A stretch of 64,000 nt of DNA from Isoetes taiwanensis. Lineage: Eukaryota > Streptophyta > Lycopodiopsida > Isoetales > Isoetaceae. A program made the translations under genes and the position numbers. The notes beneath the pieces were generated by a model. It was not told where the DNA came from. It ran no database searches and saw nothing but the letters and a program-made list of their open reading frames with translations. The stretch is taken from positions 8,280,036 to 8,344,035 of the forward strand of contig JAJEKV010000049.1 in NCBI GenBank assembly GCA_021234155.1, written 5' to 3'. Every line of letters starts with the position of its first letter. Positions within the stretch are counted from its first letter, which is position 1. This document shows, in pieces, positions 20,488 to 31,525 of the stretch.

Positions 20488-20629
20488 CTTGATGTAAATG
20501 TAAAAAGATTTTGTAAATGTAAGAATGTATTTTGATTAAGTTGTGAAGTATAAATTTGTATTTAATGATGTTGTAATAATGGCATGTGCAATTGGAATTA
20601 GTTAAATTGGACAAAAAGTCATTGTTTTA

Positions 20630-23052
20630 GGTCTCACCCCTCAACTCTAGCTCTGACTCCGACTCCGAATCTGAGCAGCAGGAGAACGATCGGCAGGACT
20701 GCCGGGAGGGTCCCAACCGTGATAGGGGCAGAATTGAGGCTGACTACCAGAAGAAAGTCGACTCCGCACTGAGCAACGTGTGGAAAGCCAAGAAGTTGGA
20801 ACAGCTCTCATGAGACAACAGGTCTGGGATGGAAGCCGAGGCTTGATTAGACGGAATGAGGGAGTATGGGAACGCTTATAGCATGAAGGATGAGGATAAG
20901 GGCAGGGTAGCAACAGCCAACCTCAAGGTAGCAGCCAGAATTTGGTGGAAAGGCTATGCCAAAGCCCATGGGTTAAGCAGAGATAGTTGCAAATTTAAGA
21001 AGTTCTCCAAGCATTTAAGCGTCACTACGTACCAAGGAAACACAAGTGCCATATGATGGAACAGTTTTACAGGTTGGAGCAGGGTAGTAAGAGAGTCCAG
21101 ATATAGATCGAAGAGTTCATGAAGCTGAGGCTCTATGTGCCAAAGTTGAGTGAAAGACATGCAGTAGAGGGGTACATTGAAGGCTTGAATGAGGAGACAT
21201 CAGGAAGCTGGTGACTGTAATAAATCCCAGAACGATGTCAGAAGCAGAGTCTAAAGCAGTGAACTTACAAAGAACATGATCTCAAGTAGTGGACAGAGGC
21301 AACAATACTATCAGGACAAGGGGAGGGCCACAGGAAGCTACAACCCAAGAGCAACAAGCCCAGCAGCTGTTAGACCTCAGTACAATGCAAATTATGGAAA
21401 GCAAGGGAATGCCAATTTTGGCAAGCAGGACAAGAAGCAGGTCAGCTTCAAGGATAAAGAGCAAGCGGGTGGTTCAAACTACTCCAAAGCAGTGAAGTAG
21501 TTCTTACCGTCCATCCCCAAGGAGAAGAGACAAGAATGTATTGAAAAGCAGTTGTGCTTCAGGTGCTTCCAACAAGGACATCGGACACATAACTGCCCAT
21601 TTGTGATGAATGCGATATTAGCAGAGCGAGGAGGATGGGAGACACCGCCGGAGATAGACGAAGAAGATGCTTGTGACTACATCTAGGGTAAGTGCTACAT
21701 CTTTGCTGCTATTGACACTAAGAATGTTGAGAGTCAGTACCTGATCATCTCGACAATTGGGAAAGTCAGAGCCAAGTCCTTCATAGTGTTGATAGACACA
21801 GGGAGCACCCATAACTTTGCTTCGCCAAGTATGGTAGAGATGTTGAAGCTGAAGCCTTTGAAGTCCAAGCCTAGATCGGTTGTGTTGGTAAGTTGGGCAA
21901 TCCGACACAGACTTTGACAGGGATCAACTTTGACAAAGACTTGCCATGTATCAACGTTGGAATGGGGGCAAAAGTGATGAACATCGGCAAGTACAACTTG
22001 ATCATAGGCATGGAATACCTTGGGCCGGCTGGAGCTGTGATTGATTGTGGAAAGCAAAAAGTAACCTTAATGGTGCCAGAGGGCAAGATCATTGAGATAA
22101 TAGGTAAAGAGGTCACCCCAGTCATGCAATGCATGTCTAGTAAGAAGTTACTTAGATGCATAAAGAAGGAGCAAGTTGCCTATGTCTTTAAGCTCGAAGT
22201 TGACGAGCAAGAAGCAGAGGAAGACAAGGAAGCCAAAGCATTGTGCAAGCTGCCAAAGCCTATAGCCAAGTTGGTGAAAGAATTCCATGATGTGTTCCCA
22301 GATGAGATTAAACAACTTCCACCTTACAGAGGAGTCGAGATGGTGCCGGCCAATCAATTACCGCTTCAATCTTCAAAGGGCGAGTGGAAATCCCTTTTGT
22401 TGTGATCACATGTCCCAAGTACTCTACCCTTTCCTTCAATCCTTCCTTCCTTTTTGTCGCGAAGTGACATTTGGATAGTTCCGTATAAAGTTGATGCCTC
22501 CTCAACTTTTCACGTACCTTCCTCAAGTGTTTCCTCTAAAGATTTATTGTAGACTAGAATGTCATCAAAGAAAACTATGATGAATGTATCTAGAAACTTG
22601 CGAAAAACATCGTTCATGAGCCTCATGAAAGTTGCTGGAGCATTGGACAATTCAAATGGCATCATTGTGAACTCATAATGGCCATATCTCGTCCTGAATG
22701 CAGTCTTATGGATGTCCCCTTCTTTGATTTTGATCCGGTGGTAGCCTGACCTCAAGTCTATCTTGGAAGAACCTTTGCTCCTTGCAGCTGATCCATCAAA
22801 TAATCGGATCGAGGTAATGTATACTTGTTCTTGATGGTGTGCTTGTTCAATTGACGAATGCACATTCTGAGACTTCCATCCTTCTTCTTGACAAAAAGTA
22901 TTGGCGCTCCAAATGGAGAAACATTAGGTTTTATAAACCCTAGGTCTAGCAACTCCTGCAATTGCTTCTTCAATTCTGTCAACTTCTGAGGTGACATCCT
23001 ATAGGGTACCTTACTTGTTGGCTTCGTTCCTGGCTCAAGTGCTACTTCCATG
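20630..23052 (+). mobile_element. Ty3/gypsy retrotransposon remnant with internal inversion
   Basis: The plus strand carries, in order, a gag N-terminal acidic/Ser stretch (about 20650), gag core (ARIWWKGY, KFKKFSKH), the CCHC zinc knuckle CFRCFQQGHRTHNC (about 21559-21600), an aspartic protease active site LIDTGSTHNF (about 21787-21816) and the entry to reverse transcriptase (FHDVFPDEIKQLPPYRGVE, to about 22344). Stops and frameshifts interrupt all of it. Reverse transcriptase then continues on the minus strand (see next entry). No LTRs are recognised. Confidence 0.85.
22345..23051 (-). pseudogene. Inverted reverse-transcriptase segment of the gypsy remnant
   Basis: On the minus strand from 23051: [54 protein letters not shown], a frameshift, then [32 protein letters not shown] and the catalytic FFDDILVY box, ending VEYLGHVIT...AVIDWPAP at about 22346. 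This is the RT palm in family order. Its start (MEVALEPG) is exactly what should follow the plus-strand RGVEM ending at 22344. Both breakpoints carry ATGG/CCAT. I infer an in-place inversion of about 0.7 kb, with the distal pol then lost. Confidence 0.85.
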
Positions 23053-23059
23053 ACACAAC

Positions 23060-23600
23060 CACCCTAATATTAGGTCAGTGTGGTTTTTGCCCAAAAAACA
23101 ACATCGAAAAACTACATGGTGTTTTTGTCCGATTTTGCTAGAAACTACCTGTAGTTTTTAGCCAAATTTTTATACATGTGGTTTTTTTTGTGAAAAGTCT
23201 ACGCGTAGAATATTTTAAAAAATATCTACATGTAAGAATTTCATGTGTTTCTATATGTTGTTTCTTAAAAGTAGTTGTAGTTTTCAAGTGTTGCTTTTCT
23301 AAAAAATAGACATGTGGTTCTTAATAAAACTAAAAATCCCCATGTTGTTTTTAACTGTTATTTTGCAAAAAAACAACAATAAAGAACCATGCATAGAATT
23401 TTATCCGACTTTGCTAGAAACTACACGTAGTTTTCCTCAAGAATAGACATGTGGTCCTTAATAAAACTTTAAAGGTCCACATGTTGCTTTTTGCTGTTGT
23501 TTTGAAAAAGAAACAAAACTAAAAAACCACGTAGAGAATTTTGTCCGAATTTGCTAGAAACTACGAGTGGTTTTCCATTTTTGGGTTGCCCCTAGGGGGG
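23060..23600. repeat. AT-rich repeated block
   Basis: The phrase ttttgtccgattttgctaga plus aactac recurs near 23124, 23400 and 23540. acatgtggtt(c/t)tt and aaaaaacaac phrases recur between. Similar 'gtggttttaag' text occurs at 29110-29290. Non-coding, class unknown. Confidence 0.5.
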
Positions 23601-24115
23601 CAAACCCTCGTTTATGTGGCTTTGTGGGATATACTGAGTATATGCTGGAATATACTCAGTATATGTTGATGACTGCTAAAAACGCTTTGTTCCCTGTAAA
23701 TGCACGGTCAGTTGCGTTGTGGATCAAGGATGTTCTGGACCGGGTAACTGGCAGCTCCAATCTGATGAATAAGAACACAGCAGGGAGCGATAAATTTGCT
23801 TATGGCTATATAGAAAAAAGAGTTCCGGAATTAGAAACAGAGGGTGAGCATCCAATCTGGGTTCTCGTTTTTTGGTTGTTTCTTCATATAGTAGCGTGTA
23901 TAGCTAGCCTTGCCTTAGGTTTACGTCTTTCCGGTGAATCCATGCTTATATCTAAGCAGCCTCAAGCTTTTCTGGGTGTTCTATCATCAAGTATTGAGAT
24001 ATATAGCAGGGGAAATACTCCTTCGTTAAGCTATCTACGGTTCAGAGATTCAGCAGAAGAGGCTGTAAAACCCATCACTGACCATGTCCATGTTGGTAGC
24101 CAGGCTTTTGGGTAA
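23600..24115 (+). other. Open frame upstream of the GT34 fragment, unrecognised
   Basis: About 170 codons without stop. It has a hydrophobic span (WVLVFWLFLHIVACIASLAL) and ends in EEAVKPITDHVHVGSQAF, directly before the GT34 coding match resumes in another frame. The last residues (VHVGSQ) weakly recall the V-x-x-V-T-G-S-Q strand of GT34. The rest is not recognised. It may be fused or captured sequence. Confidence 0.3.
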
Positions 24116-24790
24116 AATTGCCTCTGATTAGGGCTACCATGCTTGCACATCCAGAATCAGAATGGATATGGTGGGTAGATAGTGATGCTTTATTTACGCA
24201 TTATGAGTTTTAAACTTCCTTTGCATAAATATCAAAATTATAATCTTGTCCCTGCATGGTTTGGGACCATTTTATATACCAAAATAAAAGCCGAGTTGGA
24301 TTGAACATGGGTATTTTTTTCTCATAAACCGCCGCTGGTCTCGACCGTTAGATGTTCTTGCAAGCATGGGAAACTCTGCATTAAACAGAGAATATTAGGG
24401 AAATTTTTTACTCGCATTCTTGCGCATGTGCATGTTCTTGAATCGATGATCGTGGTGCTTTGATTTATCCGATTCTAGCAGAGAGGCGAGAGATGGGGGC
24501 TAAAATATTTCTTGAGCATGATTACCATTTGAGCGGTTTTTGGATTCCTTTGGTTTATGATTATGAGGAGAATATGAAGAAATATCGTCCCCGGATTTGG
24601 AGATAATAGGTGGCCATTTATAACTCATTTTGCAGGATGTAAAGTCCGCAATGCAGAGAACAAATCAGAAATATTCGCGCAAAGGACCAGATAAAACAAA
24701 TGGAGAGGGCCTTTAACTTTGTCGACAATCGGGTGCTTAAAAGCTTTGGTTTTACTCTATCAAGACTTGGTTCTAATTTGTCCAACACCT
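24107..24790 (+). pseudogene. GT34 xyloglucan xylosyltransferase / galactomannan galactosyltransferase fragment
   Basis: Coding blocks in family order across shifting frames: WVKLPLIRATMLAHPESEWI with the donor-binding DSD motif (WWVDSDALFT, to about 24208), FKLPLHKYQ-like text, then GALIYPILAERREMGAKIFL, EHDYHLSGFW, LVYDYEENMKKYRP (about 24460-24600), a HFAGCK-like block, and MERAFNFVDNRVLKSFGF (24700-24753). GT34 enzymes are Golgi type II proteins that add xylose or galactose to hemicellulose backbones. Stops at about 24212 and 24605, frameshifts and the missing N-terminal half make it a pseudogene. Confidence 0.85.
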
Positions 24791-25006
24791 CAAATATTAG
24801 ATTCTTCTTTTCATTAGTATTTTTCGTGGTTGGTTTGCTTGTTTTGAAATCTATCTATTTTATATCGCTAAAAATGACAGTTATATTCGGCATTTCTTAA
24901 CAATTGAAACTGCTCATAAGATCCGCATTAGTCGCTTTAACATTAAGTAAGTCGCCGTAATTCGTCGTGCCTTGTGCATGATTTAACTTCCCATAGTCTG
25001 CTGCAG

Positions 25007-25216
25007 GTATTGAAAAAAATTTGTGATCACCCTTTGCTGCTGACAAAGAAGGCCACTGATGACATTGCAGAAGGCATGGAATTACTGGAAGGTGCTAATG
25101 CTGTTGATCTTGAGGCTATGAGGGCATCTGTTGCAGGATTAGTTGATAGTAGCAATGACCACGAAGAACAACAGCGCAGGCTGTCATGCAAAATAGTATT
25201 CTTAATGGCCTTGTTG
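25007..25216 (+). pseudogene. Single exon of a CHR24/PICH-like SNF2 helicase
   Basis: After ctgctgcag the frame reads VLKKICDHPLLLTKKATDDI, AEGMELLEGA, then EQQRRLSCKIVFLMALL and a donor-like GT at 25217. Plant CHR24 (a RAD54-like Snf2 ATPase) has LKKICDHPLLLTKRA, a variable acidic stretch, then SCKLSFIMSLL at the start of the C-terminal helicase lobe. Only this exon is present. Neither the ATP-binding lobe nor the following VLIFSQT block is nearby. It has no internal stop, so the capture or duplication is fairly young or the exon has been lucky. Confidence 0.8.
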
Positions 25217-25628
25217 GTGCGTTTTTTTATCTTTTTTTCCAAGTTTGATTTCTTGGTTGTTTCTTGCAGAGGACGTTTCAACTGAGAATGATATAAATGC
25301 TCTGAGATAAGATATCAACAAGCTGCGATCCCTTATATCTTTTGTGTAAGATTCATACAGTGATTATCCCTTCAGTCCGTGAGAGAGCAACGCTACTGCT
25401 GTTTCTCATGGCTTGTATTCGTCGATTATGCTGCTACCTCTGAGAGAAAGAACAATACCCTGCAGTGCTTGCAGGAGGTAGGCGGTGCATAGTTGGCCTT
25501 TTGGAAGATTGATGTTTCCATTACATGTCTTTACTTCATTTACTGTGTGTCACTTAAAGTTAGTGTTAGAAGTCGTCGTCATTGTTGCTTTGCCATTTTC
25601 TGCTAATACAGCTCCTTTTTTCATGTAG

Positions 25629-26310
25629 GAAGAAATATTAGATGAATCTGAAAGAGTTTTATCCCTGCTTGATCCTTGCTCTACATTTGGCGAAATTGCA
25701 GCATTATGCTGCATTCCTCAACCCTATACAGTATGAGTGTCTGAATTGAGTGCAGTATTGCGACTGGATAAGGAGGCCTTCTCAAATATTCTCCAGCTAC
25801 ATTTTCTAGACAGTCGCCAAGTCATGGACAATTTGTTACAGGTTAATGAAACTTCTCAAATATTGGAGAAATCTATCTTATGCTTACTGATCATAGTTGT
25901 ACCTATTGCAGAAAAGGTTGTCTAATCATCGTATAGCATTACTTCATTCTACACAAGCCAACAATCTGACCTGGTATCTAGGATGAACAATGCAGCCTAT
26001 CATGGGGACTTGGACACCATAAGGAGTCTGACAAATGGAGGTGTTGATCTTGGGAAGACAGACTATGCCGGCGTAACTCCTCTTGTATGTTATGTCAGAA
26101 CATTTACTTTTGGTGGTGATTGATCTAATCATTCCTTTGATGTAGCACTTGACATCATCAAGAAGTCATGATGCAGTTGTTTTATTCCTGATAGATCATA
26201 GCACCAATGTGAATGCTCTTGATAAGCAATAGCTTGGAACCTTTTAGCTGCTTTCTAATTTGTATTGACTTGGTTTGAAGACAATTTTGGCAATTCACCG
26301 TTATTGGAGA
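25629..26310 (+). pseudogene. SKOR/GORK-like outward K+ channel fragment (cNBD plus ankyrin repeats)
   Basis: Exon-like block 25629-25841 encodes the end of the cyclic-nucleotide-binding-homology domain: EEILDESERVLSLL, FGEIAALCCIPQPYTV, stop (TGA 25734-25736), VSELSAVLRLDKEAFSNILQ and DNLLQ before a donor. About 25960-26081 gives MNNAAYHGDLDTIRSLTNGG and KTDYAGVTPL, the first ankyrin repeat. About 26142-26228 gives VVLFLIDHSTNVNALDK, and 26281 onward DNFGNSPLLE. These match plant SKOR/GORK (IPQPYTVRVCEL, NNAAFHGDL, DKFGNTPLFEA) and keep introns. The pore and voltage sensor are absent. Confidence 0.85.
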
Positions 26311-27556
26311 CTACGAAGAGGAAGAGTGACAACAGCTGCACGTCTGAAGCTTCCATTCAGATTTCAAACTGCAGTGGAATGCCAACAACGGTTAATTGCT
26401 TACTTATAGCTAGAGTACGATAAGCTCTAAATCCTAAAAGATATACCTGGTTGACAGATTTGTGGGAATCCGCGAGGAAGCCAGAAGTGACTGACATCGA
26501 TGTTGTGATGTGGGATGTTGCCCGTCAGATGCATGGAAGCTTGCCACCTAAACAAAAGGAGCTTGAATCAATGAACTACCACATTTCAATGGAATGCCCA
26601 TTTTGGCAATTTGCTTCCAGGACTTGGTATTTGTTGTGAGCAAAGATCTCAGTAGAATCTAGGCATTAGCCTTTACTTGAGTAAGCCTTTGCTTGAGTAA
26701 GGGCAGCTTCTTATGCGCCCAATAACCTCGACATTTTCTTGAGGTCGGACAGATACGTTGGATGTTCCCATGAATACTTGACCTTAGTCGGCTCAAGGTT
26801 CCAACCCGAGTTTGAAGAATTGCTTGCACATTTCTGAATGCCCAGGTCCAAAACATCCTTTTGTCGATATTTGGAAGAAAATTTGTGTATTTGCTAAATA
26901 TTTGATAGAACATAAAAGGCATCTCTAGGATTTTCCCCTTTAAATAGCCTCGAAATTAAGACTAGGCCCTATGACATGCCCAATGGGTCTAATGACATTC
27001 TGCCACATGGAAATGTGAGTTTCAATGGTTGCATGAGCGATAAAATTAACGTATTTATGGGATCATGTACAACTAACATGTTGGGACAAAATGTTTAATA
27101 TAATGGAAATTAACATGTTATGTTAACTTGTTGGGAAAACATGTATAATATATTGGGTACCTCTAGGCATATATTATGTTATCAATATTGTATATTGGTA
27201 CCGTAGCTTATATTATAAGAATATGTATATACAAGAATTTGGCACCGACGAAGTCGGCGCTATCTGTGCTTCTTGGAGTTAAACCCAGCTATACCCTTTA
27301 GCATTGGCAGAGCTTCAATGCAAAAAGCCTGAAGATCTCGCAGATACCTTTCATTGCAGAGTATTATATATCAACGCAAAATGATGGTGAACACCCCAAA
27401 ATAACCAGGTTCTTACTATTTTTTCTGAATGAAATATTTGAAATGACATGCAATTCATATTCTTCAAAAGATTATGTCCATGGGTTTCAAATGCTTAGGG
27501 GCTATATGTTTATCCCAAGAAAGCCATCTATGCTTGGATTTTGCTAATTCTAACTC
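26311..27556. other. Unassigned sequence after the gene-fragment cluster
   Basis: A frame at 26451-26639 (LTDLWESARKPEVTDIDVVM, QMHGSLPPKQKELESM) has protein-like composition and may be a fourth captured fragment, but I cannot name it. The remainder is AT-rich and non-coding by eye. Confidence 0.25.
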
Positions 27557-27690
27557 AAGGCAAAAGCACAATGGGTAATCAGTGATAAACTGAAAAACCC
27601 AATGTACCTTTTCGCCCTTTCCTTGATACTGTTTTCACGCTAATAGGGTACTGATTGGTTGCATGTACGAGATTTTCTTCCCATTGTTCT
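27557..27690 (+). repeat. Dispersed repeat R2, copy 2
   Basis: ggcaaaagcacaatgggtaa, cagtgataaactgaaaaacc, ccaatgtaccttttcgccct and gtactgattggttgcatgta in the same order as the copy at 11452. Confidence 0.65.
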
Positions 27691-28129
27691 TTTTGCTTTG
27701 TAGGTTGGATTTGGCAAAGAATGATGGAGTAATGTAAGAGAGCACGGCCATGTTACTTTCAAGATGGTTGCAAAAGGGAATGAAAAGGACCAATACAAAG
27801 TCAATGCATAACAGTCATGATAGCTAGTTTGCTTTTTTGAATACTTCTTCTACTTTGAACATTCAGATTGAACATAACAGGTGATGAAAACTGATCTGAT
27901 CTAAATCCTTGTTAAACATATATGAATATGGAATTTGTCCCAATATATTTTCATGTCAATCATGTGTATTTTAATGCATATAAATTGGGGCTGTTGTTAG
28001 CTGAAACTTCTTGAAACAATATGATTTATTGCATGCATAAGATATACTTCAATAAGTCATTCTTGATAATGATTATGGAATTAAGAATATAGTTTTATTT
28101 TGTGACATGATAATGTTGATGCAGTACAC

Positions 28130-28275
28130 CAGGAAAGGATGGTACCATCTAGGACTTAACAGTTCTTGTATGGCCAGATAAGACAGCAAAGGGATTGACC
28201 AATGCTGATGTTTGTGCTAGTATAGACTAGTTCAAGCCTAGTTTTTTTCATGACATTTCTGTGCATTGGTCTTAC
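28130..28275 (+). repeat. Dispersed repeat R4, partial copy
   Basis: ggtaccatctaggact, tatggccagataagacagca, gggattgaccaatgctgatg, tagttcaagcc and ggtcttaccagtgctgcca match the right-hand ends of the longer copies at 32823 and 44846. Confidence 0.75.
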
Positions 28276-28670
28276 CAGTGCTGCCAAACTTTCTTGGTGT
28301 GGCTTCTAGCATTTGCTTTTTTTGTAATCCTTGTTACTGTTGTACTCTATTTATTTAATGATCATCTTATAGTGGCACATATGAATGCAGGCAGAATTTG
28401 ATAATGAAGTGAAAGTCAAAGTTGAAGATTATCATTCCCACTTGGAATATGATATGAATGAGTGTAGATGAATGAATTGAAAATTACGGAGAAAAACCAG
28501 ATGACCCTGTCATGGTAACAATTCCTTGCTGCATGGCGGTGAAGCTTACATGGCAGACTTTGATGTATTGAAGGGGTGGATGAAAACATCGTTGGTTACC
28601 TTCTGAGTAATTGTATATGACATTTTATATGTTGTATTCTTGGTTCTCTTTTATTGAGAGGCCAACATGC

Positions 28671-28963
28671 GGGGGGGTATTGAGATGCCACGTTGGGCTC
28701 TCATCCTAACTTGGCTCTTTGTCCAAACTTGGACATGCCTTTTCCATACTTGGACATGCCTTTGGGCATGCCTTTTCGATGTACATATATGAGTGTTCTA
28801 TATTCAATACACATGAAGACAATTCTGCACAATCTCGTATTACTAGACGGCGTCCCCCAGTTACTTTGCATGACTATTATACTTTTGTGTCTGTTATTGA
28901 GCCTATTACTATTCATGATGCGCTAAGTTCTGATGACCATGCAAAGCACTTTATCTATTAAGC
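28671..28963 (+). mobile_element. Ty1/copia remnant
   Basis: A G-run (gcggggggg) followed by tattgagatgccacg resembles a polypurine tract at the start of a 3' LTR. At 28811-28961 one frame reads RITRRRPPVTLHDYYTFVSV and IEPITIHDALSSDDHAK. That is the linker between integrase and reverse transcriptase of plant copia polyproteins (EPxSxxEALxxxDxxxW). The two parts are out of normal order, so the piece is rearranged. Short repeats of ttggacatgcctt lie between. Confidence 0.5.
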
Positions 28964-29657
28964 TCTCTAATATAGAACAAGCAATTCGAGTACTTTATCA
29001 AACCTAAACGAACCCAATTTCTACAAAAACCGTAAAAACACACTCTCGGGCCACCAAAGGGCAATCCCTCGTGCGCAGCACCTTGTTTTCTTTTTTTACT
29101 ATGTTGTTTTCTCAAAAACCAATGTGGTTTTAAGAAGAAAAAGTGGGTTTCCAAAAATAGCTATTGTATCTGAGTATTCTTTTACAGAAAATCCACACGT
29201 CATTTTGCAAAATAAATATTTTAGGTGTTTTTTTTTTAATAAAAGACCTGATTAAAAGTCGTGGTTTTAAGAAAAACAATATATTGAAAGATTGAAAATT
29301 AGTGTTGCTTTTTACCATTTTTATAGCCCCGATATACTTCTTTGTTTTTAAGTGCTTTGCATTTGATGAAAGCATTTTTGAGATAATACTTAATTAAATT
29401 TTTAAGAACACAATTGATTGCAACCTTCAATGATGCTAAACAAACAATGTTATTCAAAATGTATTGCTAGAATATTCGATTTTGAAAATTTTCCATTCTC
29501 CAAATTGGCCAATCTATCACTTATCTGCTGGTTTAATCATTTCTTACAACCACTACAGCCAGTAGTCATTTGAATAAAAAACTAGAGTCATCTTTTCAGT
29601 TATCCTCGTGAAAATGAGTTCAAGCTGCAATTGATGTCTGAAAGGATTTCAGGTCTA
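28964..29657. other. Intergenic, no supported gene
   Basis: AT-rich with gtggttttaagaaaaa phrases like those at 23060-23600. Nothing else visible. Confidence 0.35.
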
Positions 29658-30008
29658 AGGGTGCATTCCCATTACGCTAAAAAATGGCCGGTACCTGTGA
29701 CACCTTGCAAGTTACAGGCACCGGAGGAGCATTCCCATTCCACAACCCGACTTTGATTTTGCTGATATGGCGCAGGTTGGGAACTCCAATTCAGATGGAT
29801 TTGAAAGCTTCTGAATACCCTAAATCGGAACTGAGTTTGTCTTCTAGCAAGATTTCTTTGTCCTCTTTCTGATTCCGTTTGTCTTCTTCCTCACAACTGG
29901 CCAAAACGCATCACAGGTGCAATAGGAATCGTGGTCTTCAGAAACCCGCAACTGGGACCGTGAAATCGGTGCATAGAATTGCCGGTGCTGGTTAATGGGA
30001 ATACACCC
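29658..30008. mobile_element. 351-bp PIF/Harbinger-type MITE
   Basis: Terminal inverted repeats gggtgcattcccatta (29658-29673) and taatgggaatacaccc (29993-30008) match at 15 of 16 positions. TAA flanks both sides (29655-29657 and 30009-30011), the 3-bp TWA-type target duplication of PIF/Harbinger elements. The inside is non-coding. A Harbinger-type transposase remnant lies at 61965-62640, but its ends are not known, so a direct link is unproven. Confidence 0.75.
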
Positions 30009-30011
30009 TAA

Positions 30012-31394
30012 GTAACCTTGGCTCCATTGACATCATAGTGACTCAAAGTTCTAATGCTAAACAAGGCAATAAAAAGAAATTGGACATTTTAGAAATGGTT
30101 TGAATACCAAGGCTGATAAGAAAAAAGAACATACGCTAGCAATGGCTATGGTGTCCAAGAAAAAAAAAGGGGGGGACTACTCCCTGTACAGGAAGCTCAT
30201 TCTTGAATTCTAGCAAGTTTGGCAGGGGTAGGATTGATAAGAAAAAAAAAATTCAACTGCTGCCACTGTTCAGTTCCAGAATAACATCCTTGATGAAAAT
30301 AAAACCTTTCTTATATGTTGGAGACAAGATGAAAAGGATGAATTAGGATATGTGGGCCTTCAAAGTCTTTCACAACAAACATCAAAGCCTGCACATAGCT
30401 GGTGGACTGTTGAATTAAGAGGGAGATACTGTTCGATCTTGATGTGCTGGGAGATTCGAATCTGAAGCAGTCTGTATTGTCTGTGACAGATTCCAATAAA
30501 GTCTTCAATCTAATAATCTGGATAGCCCACAATAAAAAAAGCATGATCATTAGCAAACAATAACAGTTTGCTTCCTAACGTACTACAAAATGCAAAGTAA
30601 AATTCATAACTATATTCTTAGAAGTTTTCTGATTCTTTACCTCGATGAAAAATCACATGCATGTCGGTAGATCCAAGCATGCATTCTGGTAAATCCAAAG
30701 ATCTCCCTGTTCTGGCTACTGCTGGTTTAGAAATCGATTCAAACTGTGCCATTTGCCGTCTATGCCATCATTAAAGAGAACTAGTGCTCTAAATCTGTCC
30801 AGGAAGGAACAATTTGAAACAAGCTGCCTCCAATCATTCACAGATCTGGTCTGCATCAACAATGGAATGCCCGAAAAATGAAGATAGAAGATCCGAGGAG
30901 ATAGAAGCGGGAAGGAATGGAGATCAAAAGATAGAAGATAGAAGCGGGAAAGGAACCGAATATGAGGCAGAAGCGGCATGAAAGAAACACAGTTGAGTCA
31001 AATTTTACCTTTCGATCTCGGCCATTCAGTTAGACCAATAGGATCAGAGGAGTTGGATCACGATCTCAACTGCGTTCGGCCGTTGGATCGATACACTTAT
31101 ATCATGCCTAATTTTGCATCTGTTGGATCCATACAATATCATGCCTATTTTCGTAGTTCTTTTCAAATTTCATCACTAACAAAGTTCTATGGATCGTATA
31201 AAATGTCGAGTGCCATATATGTTGGCTATAGTCACGTCATCCATGCGATAACTTCATAATTTTAGGGTTCGTGACACATTCCCGCGATACTACTCATGTA
31301 TTTCTTCGCATGTAGACGCCATTTTTTTTAATTCTTAACCATGGTCTATTTAATCATAAGGAATAAGTGGGAGGTATGCCAATTTTATAGAATC
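30012..31394. other. Intergenic, possible 5' region of the FCP1-like gene
   Basis: No coding frame is supported. Repeats of gatagaagatagaagcggg lie near 30925-30960. The sequence right of about 31000 may contain the promoter and 5' UTR of the gene that follows, but no clear TATA box is seen. Confidence 0.35.
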
Positions 31395-31525
31395 ATGTCA
31401 AAGATAAAAACCCGTTGGCTCTGGTACCTTATAAAGGGCAGAAGCAGACTACTAGTTCACAAAAGCCTCCAAGTGCAACTCCAGAATGTTCAAAAAGCAA
31501 TGCAAACCCCAAGGAGAAGGCTGAA

